DNA of 50,114 bases. It comes from Ectothiorhodospiraceae bacterium. GTDB taxonomy: Bacteria > Pseudomonadota > Gammaproteobacteria > SZUA-152. Made by a program: the position numbers and the translations under genes. Shown in pieces: positions 15,968 through 24,622 of the stretch. The number at the start of each line of letters is the position of its first letter. The first letter of the stretch is position 1. The notes under the pieces were generated by a model that was given only the letters and a program-made list of their open reading frames with translations, was not told where the DNA came from and made no database searches. The stretch lies in assembly GCA_002401775.2 (NCBI GenBank), contig NVUB02000179.1, positions 1-50,114 of the forward strand, given 5' to 3'.

Positions 15968-16246
15968 GCTAAGAATTCTCTCGCAAAGCCGCCAAGCACG
16001 CAAAGAAACAAGGTGTTGATCGCGAATATAGGGAAACAGGAATGGCACGAAGTTAAGTCAAAAAACCCACTCCATCCGTCATTCCGGCCCTTATGCCCCA
16101 GAGGGTATTCGCCGGGATGACGGCAGTATTCGTCTTATCTTCGTGCCATTCGGGTAAACAGCTTTGTTAAACAACCTTGTTGAGTAATATTCTCTACTTG
16201 GCGTGCCTTACGTCTTAGCGTCTTTGCGTCTTAGCGAAAGTTCATC
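15968..16246. repeat. Inverted repeat CGCAAAG/CTTTGCG element, copy 2
   Basis: TCTCGCAAAGCCGCCAAGCAC near the left end is complemented by GCGTCTTTGCGTCTTAGCGA near the right end. The interior is occupied by the GAATGGCACGAAG element, so one small element appears to have landed inside another. Confidence 0.5.
16040..16155. mobile_element. MITE-like element with 18-bp TIR and target duplication, copy 1
   Basis: It starts GAATGGCACGAAGTTAAG and ends CTTATCTTCGTGCCATTCGGGT; the ends are inverted copies with one mismatch. AAACAG flanks both sides (16034-16039 and 16156-16161), as expected of a target-site duplication. The interior has CGTCATTCCGGC and GCCGGGATGACGG arms. There is no coding capacity. 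Copy 2 is at 24392-24492. Confidence 0.8.
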
Positions 16247-16271
16247 CTTATGGGTAAGGATCGATAAATAA

Positions 16272-17192
16272 CTACGGCATTAACCTCAATGTCGCCATCC
16301 AGACACTGGCCGACCCTGCCAATAAAAACCCGGCTAAACTGGCAGAGGCTTTCCATTTATAACGCTTAACCAATACGGCCTGTGGATATACCGACAAGAT
16401 AAATGGACGATTACTGTGCTCCGGTTTTTTCATGATATGAGTAGGCGGTTGTACACTCCGTTGTGATTGCTCATGGCGCACCTGCTTATAGGCTGCCTTA
16501 CGTACCACTTCCCACTCTTGAAGATCAATCTCACCGTCTCCATTAGCATCAAAATTTCGCAATAGTCCCGCACGATCTTTTTTCCAGATAGTGAGCAGTT
16601 CACGGACTTCAGCATCCGTATTAAACGATTCAGCACCACCGCCCACAGACATAAACATGCCAATGGCGTACAAAGGCTCTCCCGGAAGCATACGTTCTTC
16701 CGTATAGCGATAACGTCCACCCAAACGGCCAAAAAAATGACTGCTTTTGGGTGTGTTGCGGCGCGAGGGATAGCTGGATTCGTACCAGACCTTTTTATTT
16801 TTAACGATGACCGTCGCACCATCCGGGTCAATCACACAACGCCCCGTCGGGCCAACCAACGCAAAAAGTCCCTCACTAGTACCGGATTCAACCACCCGGC
16901 TATGCCGGTCATTCATTTTTTCAACTTTATAACGGAACCAAGTACAGGGTGTCGTCGAAAGTGGCGCAATAATCGGATCGCCGTCAATATTATTACCTTT
17001 TCCCGCTAGCTCAACATACCCTTGCGCCGCAGAGCGAATACGGGAAGTGGGAGTATCTTCAATAATGCGAAAGCGACAAAAAAGAATAAAGGCGTAAATA
17101 AAACCCGCCACTGAAACAACACTGCAAACTAACAGCACTAAATAAAACTTCCCCAAGGGGATAGTAAGCAACCATATTTGCAGAGAATTCAT
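16272..17192 (-). CDS. GIDE-domain membrane protein with EF-hand
   Basis: A 306-residue protein with a transmembrane helix at about 13-40 and another near 282-303. The region between resembles the bacterial GIDE domain (MUL1-like, without RING): YVELAGKGNNIDGDPIIAPLSTTPCTWFRYKVEK, then EGLFALVGPTGRCVIDPDGATV. A canonical calcium-binding EF-hand, DANGDGEIDLQEWE, lies at 215-228. GIDE proteins often sit beside lemA, and a LemA gene is encoded 324 bases upstream on the same strand. Together they suggest an envelope-associated pair, perhaps calcium-responsive; the function is not known. There is no ubiquitin-ligase RING, so that name should not be used. Confidence 0.75.
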   Translation of the reverse strand: MNSLQIWLLTIPLGKFYLVLLVCSVVSVAGFIYAFILFCRFRIIEDTPTSRIRSAAQGYVELAGKGNNIDGDPIIAPLSTTPCTWFRYKVEKMNDRHSRVVESGTSEGLFALVGPTGRCVIDPDGATVIVKNKKVWYESSYPSRRNTPKSSHFFGRLGGRYRYTEERMLPGEPLYAIGMFMSVGGGAESFNTDAEVRELLTIWKKDRAGLLRNFDANGDGEIDLQEWEVVRKAAYKQVRHEQSQRSVQPPTHIMKKPEHSNRPFILSVYPQAVLVKRYKWKASASLAGFLLAGSASVWMATLRLMP

Positions 17193-17515
17193 TATTAATT
17201 TCTGATTCTATTTTTGTAGGGTGAGCACCACCCACCCTTAAAGTTTGAAGAAAGTACAATTGGTAGACGATGTCTTTATACCCAATGGGTATGTCCTACA
17301 CTAAGGGGCTGAGCTTTATTTAGAAACATGGAATGGAATATAACGTGTAAATGAGTATGTCTGATAACAATGCCTCAACGGAATTTCTAAACAACCCAAT
17401 AATTGACCATAGGTGCTTAGCTATCACGCCGAAACTGAATTCCGTACTTGAATACCGTGCCTGAATGACGGACTAATGCAGAGGACGAAAATGTCATACC
17501 CGTCGGATAAAAAAA
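17193..17515. other. Gap between lemA and the GIDE gene; nothing clear
   Basis: A GTAGGGTGAGCACCACCCACCCT palindrome (17216-17238) of the GTAGGGTGGGCA repeat family lies next to the GIDE start. No gene or terminator is recognised in the rest. Confidence 0.4.
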
Positions 17516-18088
17516 TTACTGAAACAGTTCTTTGACATCCACATCCTTCATATCTTCTTCATCAAACTCCAGTAAAACAGCCACCTTAAAACTCAACATA
17601 TTGGCAATAATAACGTCAGGGAATTGTTCAATACGAACGTTATTCAGGTTTACTGCTTCGTTATAAAACTCACGCCGGTCCGCAATGCCATTTTCCAAAC
17701 CTGTAATGCGCGTCTGTAAATGTTGGAAACTCTGGTCAGCCTTAAGCTCAGGATAAGCCTCCGCCAATGCAAACAGCCCACCCAAGCCCATACGCAATTG
17801 TGATTCAGCGGCTCCAAGAGCACCAATATCCCCGCTTTGCTGAGCACTGGCCACCGCCGAACGAGCCTTCATGACTTTTTCCATGGTCTCTTGCTCATAG
17901 CCCATGTATTGCTTACAAATTTCCACTAACTTCGGAAGTTCATCGTGGCGTTGTTTCAAAAGGACATCAATATTCGCCCAGGATTTACTGACATTGTGTT
18001 TTAACGACACCAAATTGTTGTAAATCATTATGGCGTACAGCAACAATACAACCGTCAACCCGATAATGATGAAACTTGATATTTCCAC
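17516..18088 (-). CDS. LemA-family protein
   Basis: A 190-residue protein. An N-terminal membrane anchor (SSFIIIGLTVVLLLYAIMIYNNLV) is followed by a long helical domain with the family hallmarks. These are NVSKSWANIDVLLKQRHDELPKLVEICKQYM, ETMEKVMKARSA, ALAEAYPELKAD and RREFYNEAVNLNNVRIEQFPD. The start is GTG at 18088: AGGAG lies 7 bases before it, whereas ATG at 18127 has no ribosome site and adds 13 unconserved residues. LemA proteins are membrane-tethered helical bundles of uncertain role, often beside TPM/GIDE or metalloprotease genes. Here the partner is the GIDE-EF-hand protein. Confidence 0.9.
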   Translation of the reverse strand: MEISSFIIIGLTVVLLLYAIMIYNNLVSLKHNVSKSWANIDVLLKQRHDELPKLVEICKQYMGYEQETMEKVMKARSAVASAQQSGDIGALGAAESQLRMGLGGLFALAEAYPELKADQSFQHLQTRITGLENGIADRREFYNEAVNLNNVRIEQFPDVIIANMLSFKVAVLLEFDEEDMKDVDVKELFQ

Positions 18089-18209
18089 TAAATACTCCTG
18101 ATTCGACAAACAATCCAAGGTATACATACAATATACTAATAGAGCTTAAAGCATTATCGGCAACAAACGAACATCATTTAGCGAAGCTAACCTCCTGGAA
18201 CTTTCATTA

Positions 18210-18408
18210 ATGACACTCGAAAGAGCAGCAGAATTATTCACCATTCAAGTTGGCATAGCCGGGGGGAGGGTATAACAGAAATGCCGCCCCCGTTATTCTT
18301 GCAGAAGTTTCTCTCAAATTGGGGCAAAAAGCGGTTGACCAGCTTATTCGTGATCTAACGTTGGAAAAGGTTTTTGGATTCAAAGAAGGGCAAAAAATTT
18401 CCTATTGA
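18210..18408 (+). pseudogene. Small conserved-looking ORF broken by one extra base
   Basis: Frame 1 from ATG 18210 reads MTLERAAELFTIQVGIAGG and stops at 18275. The next frame reads YNRNAAPVILAEVSLKLGQK, continues AVDQLIRDLTLEKVFGFKEG and ends at TGA 18406. Removing one G from the run GGGGGG (about 18260-18265) joins them into a coherent 65-residue protein. I recognise the pattern only as that of a small hypothetical protein. There is a CCTGGAAC but no clear AGGAGG upstream. It could be genuine decay or an assembly error in a homopolymer. Confidence 0.5.
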
Positions 18409-18667
18409 TTGGCATGGTTATAAACCATAAGCTGATATTGCATAACTGTCAGATAGCTTCGCACCTGACCTACCAAAAATAGGTAATGCTGTTGTGGGTG
18501 AATTAATTGTGCGATTTTAAACGTAGGTCAGGTTGCGCAGCTACCTGACAGGACATTTCCGATTAAAGTGTTGGTGTTGGTGTTGGTGTTGTAAAGGTCG
18601 TAAAGGTCGTAAAGGCGTTAATATACTGTTTGCCACGGTAGTAGCGGGCACCGTTTTTAATGTGTTG

Positions 18668-18742
18668 TAGAAGCGTCTATAGCCGCGAATGATACATCTG
18701 ACTACTTTCCTTGACGATTTTCGCGGCTGAAGCCGCTCCACA
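18668..18742. repeat. TCGCGGCTGAAGCCGCTCC REP-like inverted pair
   Basis: TCGCGGCTGAAGCCGCTCCAC (18721-18741) is preceded by its inverted relative AAGCGTCTATAGCCGCGAATGAT. Single copies are at 15938-15960 and 40531-40552. The motif resembles Pseudomonas-type REP sequences. Confidence 0.6.
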
Positions 18743-18829
18743 ATATTCCGTCACATACCCTATTAGGCATTTCCACCTTGGGTGCTGTTAACAAAAATGT
18801 ACTTCTCCCCTCTAAAAAAGCAAAAGGTT

Positions 18830-20005
18830 TTAGCCTATTGCCATTTCTATTTGAGCGGGTTTGTCTCTGAAAAATGCCGTTTTGTTCGTTGCTTTAGCAG
18901 CGGGTTGACTGGCGTCTTGCCAGATATCGACCACGGCATGCGAATGTAGCATTTCTTGTTTGGCTTGTTTTTGAATGATTGATAATTTGGGTTTGCAAGT
19001 TCTGTTAATTTTGCTTGTGCTTGTGACTTTATCAAGCGACTCATTTGTCATTTCACTTGCAGACGGCTGCTCGACGGCATCAGTATGAATACCCCTGAAC
19101 ATCACGCCCCAAGCATGCCCGGTTTCGGCTGATTTTTTTAAACGCACCAACGTCGTTGCATCACACGTTTCCAACCAGGCAACAACAGCGCCACAGGTTC
19201 CCGAACGTAAGGCCGCTTCCACTATTTGCAGGTCGTTTTCACTATTGTGGTGCCTTGCATGAGCATGAATAATTAGCACTCGCGAAGGATCAATACCGGC
19301 TGCTGTCAAAGCGGCAATGTCTGGGCGATGTGGGGGCGCAATAAGCACTAACCACCGGTCACGACAGAAACCAGCCAGTGCGGGTAATAACGTTTGCAGT
19401 TCATTTATTCTGTCACCCGCTTCAACGTCTGCATTACCCCGACACTTATTTTCTGAGTCGCCATGCGTGTTTTCCGCGCAAGAATAACGGCGTACCTCAG
19501 TGATGGTTCCTTTGGGGCGCCAGGATGGTAAACGGGATTCGGTTTGGTGACATTCGATGCGGCTGTACTTTGCACCATTTTCCACGACATTCGCCACAAC
19601 AGCGGGTTTATTGCTGTCAACCTGCGTGGCTACTTGTGTGACTGACCGTGTGACTGACCGTTCAACTGATTGTGCGACGTCTTGTGTGGAACTTTGTGTG
19701 GCACTTTGTGAGGCCCGCTGTAGTGCGACCTGCCTGTTGGCCGACATCTGAACATCGGTTTTTGACGTTTCAGAGCACGCAGCCGTGGTTGGCTTGCTGT
19801 CGTATAACCAGTGATCGTCAAAGGCATGTTGAGCAGTATTTTTCATCTGTCTGATGCAACGTTTCCAGGCGATTTGAACAGCGGTGGGAAGCCGTGTCTG
19901 GAACAGTGACTGAATCAGTAAGGATGCACTGCTGCGCTTTCCTGAATTGCCAACCGAAGTCAATTGTGAGCCAGTGCTTAACGCCGCACTGTTAACCCAG
20001 TTCAT
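18830..20005 (-). CDS. sulA: SulA-like SOS cell-division inhibitor, greatly extended
   Basis: The core (about residues 166-305) is SulA-like: [38 protein letters not shown] and a C-terminal GHAWGVMFR. SulA binds FtsZ and blocks Z-ring formation during the SOS response. The usual size is ~160-170 residues; this one has 391. Residues 1-165 are a new N-terminal extension with a degenerate 12-bp-repeat tract (about 95-128, rich in SVTR/TQ), and residues 306-391 are a polar tail. AGGAG precedes the ATG, which overlaps the lexA end by 14 bases. The operon is therefore lexA-sulA, under the LexA boxes at 20646-20692, as in pseudomonads. Whether the extensions are functional is open. Confidence 0.8.
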   Translation of the reverse strand: MNWVNSAALSTGSQLTSVGNSGKRSSASLLIQSLFQTRLPTAVQIAWKRCIRQMKNTAQHAFDDHWLYDSKPTTAACSETSKTDVQMSANRQVALQRASQSATQSSTQDVAQSVERSVTRSVTQVATQVDSNKPAVVANVVENGAKYSRIECHQTESRLPSWRPKGTITEVRRYSCAENTHGDSENKCRGNADVEAGDRINELQTLLPALAGFCRDRWLVLIAPPHRPDIAALTAAGIDPSRVLIIHAHARHHNSENDLQIVEAALRSGTCGAVVAWLETCDATTLVRLKKSAETGHAWGVMFRGIHTDAVEQPSASEMTNESLDKVTSTSKINRTCKPKLSIIQKQAKQEMLHSHAVVDIWQDASQPAAKATNKTAFFRDKPAQIEMAIG

Positions 20006-20597
20006 TTCGGATGACTCCTACAGCCAAACCTTCTATAGTAAAGTCTTCGTCGCGGAGGTTCACTTCAATGGGTTTGAAATCCGAATTCTCAGGCATTAAA
20101 CGCACTTTATTGCCTCTCCGACGAAAGCGTTTTACGGTGACTTCATCACCAATACGGGCGACAATAATTTGACCACTGCTAACCTCTTGTGTGCGGTGCA
20201 CCGCTAGTAAATCGCCATTGAGTATGCCCACGTCTCGCATACTCATACCCTTTACCCGTAATAGGTAATCAGCGGTCGGGTAAAACACTGCAGCATCAAC
20301 TTTATAATGATCTTCAATGTTTTCCTCTGCCAGTATCGGGTTACCTGCCGCAACCTGCCCTACCACCGGCAAACCAAGATATTCATCTTCGATAATGCGT
20401 ATGCCTCTCGAAGAGCCTGCATACATCTCAATAGCCCCTTTTTTTAACAAGGCTTTAAGATGATCTTCAGCGGCATTGGCTGATCGAAACCCCATGGAGT
20501 GAGCAATTTCCATACGTGTCGGTGGCACGTTATATTCTTCTATGAAATCACGAATCATATCGAGCACTTCTTGTTGTCTTTTGGTTAAACCTTCCAT
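19992..20597 (-). CDS. lexA: LexA repressor
   Basis: 201 residues, matching the family size. The N-terminal winged helix is [47 protein letters not shown]. The self-cleavage site is Ala84-Gly85 in GQVAAGNPI, and the catalytic dyad is Ser119 (GMSMRD) and Lys156 (TVKRF). I chose ATG 20597 with GGAGG five bases upstream over GTG 20609. It represses SOS genes until RecA-ssDNA triggers autocleavage. Two SOS boxes upstream show autoregulation, and the overlapping sulA gene is co-controlled. Confidence 0.97.
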   Translation of the reverse strand: MEGLTKRQQEVLDMIRDFIEEYNVPPTRMEIAHSMGFRSANAAEDHLKALLKKGAIEMYAGSSRGIRIIEDEYLGLPVVGQVAAGNPILAEENIEDHYKVDAAVFYPTADYLLRVKGMSMRDVGILNGDLLAVHRTQEVSSGQIIVARIGDEVTVKRFRRRGNKVRLMPENSDFKPIEVNLRDEDFTIEGLAVGVIRNELG

Positions 20598-20645
20598 TTC
20601 ATCCTCCACCTAGCCGTTTCGCTTTTAGCCTGCATTTGAAAAAAT

Positions 20646-20709
20646 CTGTTATTAGATACAGTAGTAGTTAACATGTCTGTCAGTATATACAGTAGTATTT
20701 TATCTGCAA
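20646..20709 (-). promoter_or_regulatory. lexA promoter with two SOS boxes
   Basis: Two perfect CTGT-N8-ACAG sites: 20646-20661 (CTGTTATTAGATACAG) and 20677-20692 (CTGTCAGTATATACAG), 31 bases apart. On the minus strand, -35 TTGCAG (20704-20709) and -10 TATACT (20682-20687) have a 16-base spacer, and the -10 lies inside the upstream SOS box. Dual boxes as in E. coli lexA imply tight autoregulation. Confidence 0.9.
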
Positions 20710-20838
20710 GTCCTAAACACATAATCTTTATAAAAATATTCTGTGCAAATTTCGTACTTCCCCCATAGACAATACCAAATCCCATGGTATGTTTACCAAA
20801 TACCTTAGTTTGCGGTCGTCATCATGGGAGGGAACCCT

Positions 20839-23064
20839 ATGGCAGTCCAATACAAAAATGTCGTTAAACTATCGCCAAACTGGCAGCAACTTGGCCGTAA
20901 GTTTCATACCGCCCTGAAGATTGATACCGATTCGCTGAGCCTTGTGCAGCGCTATCGCGCTCTTTTGCTCAAGAGCTCTCTCCGGTCCGACAATAATGGT
21001 TCCCCGCAAAAAAAAGGTGCGCAACAATGCATCACCGAAGGGCAACCGCATTCTATTTCCTATTTGCTAAAGCCTGGCAGTAGTCCTGGCAGCAAGCCCG
21101 GCAGTAACCCCGACATTTACACGCCTACGGCTGCCTTTGGCACGGAAATCAACGCCCAGCCCCTTGTGCAATCTGTCGAACCTATAAAAGTTCTCAACGC
21201 CTATTATCAACAGATTGGCCAGATCAATAATCTCGTGGACACCTGCACTGACATTGATGATCAGGACCGCCCCAAACTCACAGAGGCGCTGACCAAGCTA
21301 ACGTTAAAAGATATGGGCCAAACACTTCAACGGCACTGGAATAAATCAACGACAGAACATGTTGCACAAAATCACCGCATTGCGCAGTTGCAACAACAAG
21401 TCAGTTCCTTGCTCGCCAACATCCCACAGGTATTATGGTCCGTCGATGTAAAAACCAACCGCCCGCTGTACGTTAGCCCCAGCGTTTACAATATTTGTCC
21501 AACCGATATTCAAATGCCCATCCCCTGTATGGCCTGGACCGACCCTGAAGATCAGCCCCAGGTACATGAAGCCTGGGAAACAGCACTTAACGGAAAGTCC
21601 GTGGAAGTGGAAAGCCGGGTACGTAATGCCAATAACGAGGTACGCTGGTTTCGACGCATCTTCCGGCCCTTCCTTGACGACCGGGGCAAGGTGGTACGCG
21701 TTGATGGCATTATGGAAGAAACCACCGACACCCACAGCGCCATGGAGCGTCTGGAAACCCTGGCAACCATCGACACCCTCACCCAATTGGCCAACCGCAC
21801 CCTCTGGCATGACCGACTCAGCCAGGCCATACATGCCACCAAACGCACTGAAGACAGCCGCGTTGTATTGATGATCGTTGATCTCAATCATTTTAAACTC
21901 ATCAACGACACCCTCGGCCACCCCAAGGGTGACGACATTCTGCGTGAAACCGCCCAACGTCTAAGCACCACTCTGCGTGAAGCAGATACCCTCGCCCGCC
22001 TTGGGGGCGACGAATTCGGCATCATATTGCCCAATAGCAGCGCCCCCTGGGAAACCGCAACATCCGTCGCCACAAAAGTGCTCAACTGCTTTGAGACGCC
22101 TTTTGGCAGCGAGGAAGAAGAGCTTTTCATTAGCGCCGCCATTGGCATCGCCATCTACCCGGACGACGGTAAAGATGTCAGCAGCCTGGTCAGTCACGCC
22201 GAAATCGCCATGTACCGCGCCAAACGGGAAGATGTCGGATATCATTTTTTCCAACCAACAATGGATGCCCACCACGTCGAGCAACTCCACCTCTCCAGCC
22301 AGCTCCATCACGCCCTTGAAAATAACGAACTGGAGCTGCACTACCAGCCAAAAATTGACCTCGCAGAACGCTGCCTGCATGGCGTAGAAGCCCTACTGCG
22401 TTGGCGCCACCCTCAACGCGGACTGCTCTCTCCGGATTGTTTCATTCCCCTGGCCGAGCAAATTGGGCTCATCACCCCCATCACCGAATGGGTCATTAAC
22501 ACCGCATTAAAACAGCACCGTGACTGGCTGAGCATCGGCCAAAAAATACCGGTAGCCGTCAACGTTTCGGCACTCTCATTCCAAAACCCGAAACTGGTGG
22601 AAAAAATTAAAAATGCCCTGCGTTGGTCCGGGGTATCACCGCGCAGCCTGGAAATAGAAATCACCGAAAACACCCTGCTCACTGGCCTGAACCATTGCAG
22701 CGATACCATAAATGAGCTGAGTAAAATGGGTGTCAGAATAGCCATTGATGACTTTGGCACCGGCTATTCATCGCTTTCATACCTTAGGCAGCTGCCCATA
22801 GACACGCTTAAAATAGACAAATCTTTTGTACAACAAATGACCACAAACCACAGCGATGCCGTCATAGTACGGTCCATAATTGAGCTTGGGCATAATCTTG
22901 GCTTTGAAGTGGTCGCCGAAGGCGTAGAAACCTACGACGCCTGCAAAACACTCCAGGACCTGCACTGCGACACCGCTCAGGGGTTCTTTATTGGCACCCC
23001 CATGAGCGAAGTCGAGCTCACCAACTGGCTATACGAAGCCCCCTGGGTCGCCAGCTGGCATTAA
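20839..23064 (+). CDS. PAS-GGDEF-EAL cyclic-di-GMP protein
   Basis: 741 residues from ATG 20839; the ATG at 20824 is less likely because GGGAGGG lies correctly before 20839. After an N-terminal region with a PGSx 12-bp-repeat tract (about residues 79-90) comes a PAS/PAC-like fold (about 200-310, ending RWFRRIFRPFLDDRGKVVRVDGIMEE). Then comes a GGDEF domain with intact GGDEF at 389-393 and an I-site RxxD (READ) five residues before it. The EAL domain has EALLRW from 517, plus DDFGTGYSSL, KIDKSFV and AEGVET. Both active sites look complete, so it could make and break c-di-GMP. No TM or signal peptide is seen; it is likely cytosolic. Confidence 0.93.
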   Translation: MAVQYKNVVKLSPNWQQLGRKFHTALKIDTDSLSLVQRYRALLLKSSLRSDNNGSPQKKGAQQCITEGQPHSISYLLKPGSSPGSKPGSNPDIYTPTAAFGTEINAQPLVQSVEPIKVLNAYYQQIGQINNLVDTCTDIDDQDRPKLTEALTKLTLKDMGQTLQRHWNKSTTEHVAQNHRIAQLQQQVSSLLANIPQVLWSVDVKTNRPLYVSPSVYNICPTDIQMPIPCMAWTDPEDQPQVHEAWETALNGKSVEVESRVRNANNEVRWFRRIFRPFLDDRGKVVRVDGIMEETTDTHSAMERLETLATIDTLTQLANRTLWHDRLSQAIHATKRTEDSRVVLMIVDLNHFKLINDTLGHPKGDDILRETAQRLSTTLREADTLARLGGDEFGIILPNSSAPWETATSVATKVLNCFETPFGSEEEELFISAAIGIAIYPDDGKDVSSLVSHAEIAMYRAKREDVGYHFFQPTMDAHHVEQLHLSSQLHHALENNELELHYQPKIDLAERCLHGVEALLRWRHPQRGLLSPDCFIPLAEQIGLITPITEWVINTALKQHRDWLSIGQKIPVAVNVSALSFQNPKLVEKIKNALRWSGVSPRSLEIEITENTLLTGLNHCSDTINELSKMGVRIAIDDFGTGYSSLSYLRQLPIDTLKIDKSFVQQMTTNHSDAVIVRSIIELGHNLGFEVVAEGVETYDACKTLQDLHCDTAQGFFIGTPMSEVELTNWLYEAPWVASWH

Positions 23065-23355
23065 CTGGCCGTAGATAAATGAGCACAAATTACCCCTAAA
23101 TAACATGACAGCCTCTCCCTGCATCCGTTAGCATGTCGGGAACCAACAACAATCCCGAATATTATCGTCTACTATTGTAGTCTCAGGTCGAAAGTTCTCA
23201 GCCGTCATCGTCATTAGTCAAAAGCTCTCGAGCATATGTTCTTGAAAATAGTGACCAAGCTCAGGCCATATTGAACTCTCGCACCCTAAAGTGTACTCAC
23301 CTGACTGACGATGAATAAATCTGGTAGATGACTTAAATTAAACGAGAGGTGCAAC
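23065..23355. other. Intergenic, nothing recognised
   Basis: No gene, terminator or listed repeat is evident between the GGDEF-EAL gene and zapG. Confidence 0.35.
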
Positions 23356-24144
23356 ATGTTCGGCGAAATTTCACTTATGGCATTAATGAGCAGCGCAATC
23401 ATATTTGTCGTTGGCGGTGGTATCGGCTACTTCACCGCCCGCCAGATTAAGGACAAACACACCCTTCAGTTGGAAGAAGACCTGCAAACAGCACAAAGCA
23501 GCCTCAAGGATTACCAAGGTAACGTAAATCGGCACTTCCTGAAAACATCCCTGCTCTTCAACAAACTCACCGACAACTACCGTGAAGTCTATGAACACCT
23601 CGCCACAGGTGCACAATCACTCTGTAACGAAAAACCAGACACCGCCGCCCTGAACTTACCCGAAGCCAAGATACTCTCTTCCACTGCCACTGCTGCCACC
23701 GCCATCACCGCCGCCGTAGTAACGGATGTGGTGACTAGCGCAATGAATGGTGCAACAACAAGTACAGCCGCAGAAATCACTGTGCAAGAAGGCGAAGAAC
23801 CATCCAAAACCGAACAGGACATCCCAGCCCAACTTCAGACTGAAACCACCAATAATAGTGATACAGCCCCAATGGAAACCGCCGCCCTCACAGAACACCG
23901 AACTGCTGAGGAAGCTTCTCCTGAACCTGAGCAAAAAATCGATGAGCAAGAAGAACAAGCACCTTCAATCAGCGCAGCAGCACTCGAAATGGAAGAAAGC
24001 ACCCCTACCATTAGCGCCGAAGAATTAAAAGCACTGGAAGCCAGCGAGAAAGAAAACGAAAATGCCGATGAAATACACCTCGGCGCAGAATCCACACCTA
24101 GCACCGAACTGGATCACCATAAAACACATCCGGCGATTCACTGA
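23356..24144 (+). CDS. zapG: ZapG/YhcB (DUF1043) with long acidic tail
   Basis: Residues 1-95 match YhcB/ZapG: a single N-terminal TM helix (LMALMSSAIIFVVGGGIGYFTARQI), then the coiled-coil region LQLEEDLQTAQSSLKDYQGNVNRHFLKTSLLFNKLTDNYREVYEHLATGAQ. ZapG is an inner-membrane protein that interacts with the divisome and elongasome. Normal length is ~130; this protein has 262 because of an Ala/Thr/Glu-rich, strongly acidic tail. The tail has an ISAAALEMEE motif and a related ISAEELKALE motif. The start has GAGAGGTGC 6 bases upstream. It is monocistronic, with a hairpin at 24237-24275. Confidence 0.85.
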   Translation: MFGEISLMALMSSAIIFVVGGGIGYFTARQIKDKHTLQLEEDLQTAQSSLKDYQGNVNRHFLKTSLLFNKLTDNYREVYEHLATGAQSLCNEKPDTAALNLPEAKILSSTATAATAITAAVVTDVVTSAMNGATTSTAAEITVQEGEEPSKTEQDIPAQLQTETTNNSDTAPMETAALTEHRTAEEASPEPEQKIDEQEEQAPSISAAALEMEESTPTISAEELKALEASEKENENADEIHLGAESTPSTELDHHKTHPAIH

Positions 24145-24236
24145 AATATAAATGTTTATACATTCACACCAATATATTTATACCAATAACTGATATTCCA
24201 CTTCCTATTCACTGCTATTCTCAACCATGCACATCC

Positions 24237-24275
24237 ATTACCACCATTTCCCGCGAAAGCAGGAATGGTGGTAAT
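24237..24275 (+). terminator. Hairpin after zapG
   Basis: ATTACCACCATTTCC pairs with GGAATGGTGGTAAT around CGCGAAAGCA. There is no T-run, so it is a possible terminator or mRNA stabiliser. Confidence 0.4.
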
Positions 24276-24391
24276 GCATTAAAAGCCACAGATATTCACC
24301 CCTAACCCTAAACTGTACTTCGTCCGACCCGAAGTACAACTTCAGGTCGTGGTTGCCGGTTGCGGACGTGTGCCCTAGTAGGGCCTAACAC

Positions 24392-24492
24392 GAATGGCAC
24401 GAAGATAAGTCAAAAACCCACTCCATCCGTCATTCTGGCGAATACCCTCTGGGAAGACGGCAGTATTTGGCTTAACTTCACGCCATTCGGAT
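24392..24492. mobile_element. MITE-like element, copy 2
   Basis: It begins GAATGGCACGAAGATAAG and ends CTTAACTTCACGCCATTCGGAT. CTAACAC flanks both sides (24385-24391 and 24493-24499), a different target from copy 1, so each was a separate insertion. About 101 bp long; it lacks part of the copy-1 interior. Confidence 0.8.
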
Positions 24493-24622
24493 CTAACACT
24501 ATTTACCAGGTTGCTAACGGGTAAAAACCGTCCATATTTATACCCATTCTAGGCGGTGAAAACAAAATATAAACAAGGCAATTCAACACGGACATATTTT
24601 AGAGGATATCGAGCAAACATAT

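Larger units (their letters stand above)
15286..16271. other. 1-kb repeat-rich intergenic region, no gene
   Basis: It contains, left to right: a GGTTTGAAACCCGCC palindrome near 15415-15440, a 26-bp-arm hairpin (15604-15667), a GTAGATCACGTTGCG module, a TCGCGGCTAAAGCCTCTCCTAC motif (15938-15960) and a GCAAAGCCGCCAAG/CTTAGCG inverted pair. Nested inside the last is a TIR element (16040-16155). Short open frames here are repeat translations. Confidence 0.65.
18128..18829. other. Intergenic with a broken small gene and repeats
   Basis: It holds the frameshifted 65-residue gene (18210-18408), a GTAGGTCAGGTTGCG palindrome, GTTGGT x4 and GTAAAGGTC x3 microsatellites (18561-18616), and an inverted pair of CGCGGCT motifs (18668-18742). 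Confidence 0.5.
24145..24622. other. Intergenic with hairpin and MITE copy 2
   Basis: It contains the zapG hairpin, the GAATGGCACGAAG element and an AT-rich leader before the AraC gene. No gene is recognised. Confidence 0.5.

Noticed and set aside
16272-17192. E3 ubiquitin ligase, as this family is sometimes labelled
   Set aside because: Only the GIDE-type domain is present; no RING finger cysteines are visible.
21500-22400. Several long antisense frames over the GGDEF-EAL gene, valS and fimV
   Set aside because: They mirror the codon pattern of the real genes and have no ribosome sites or family motifs.
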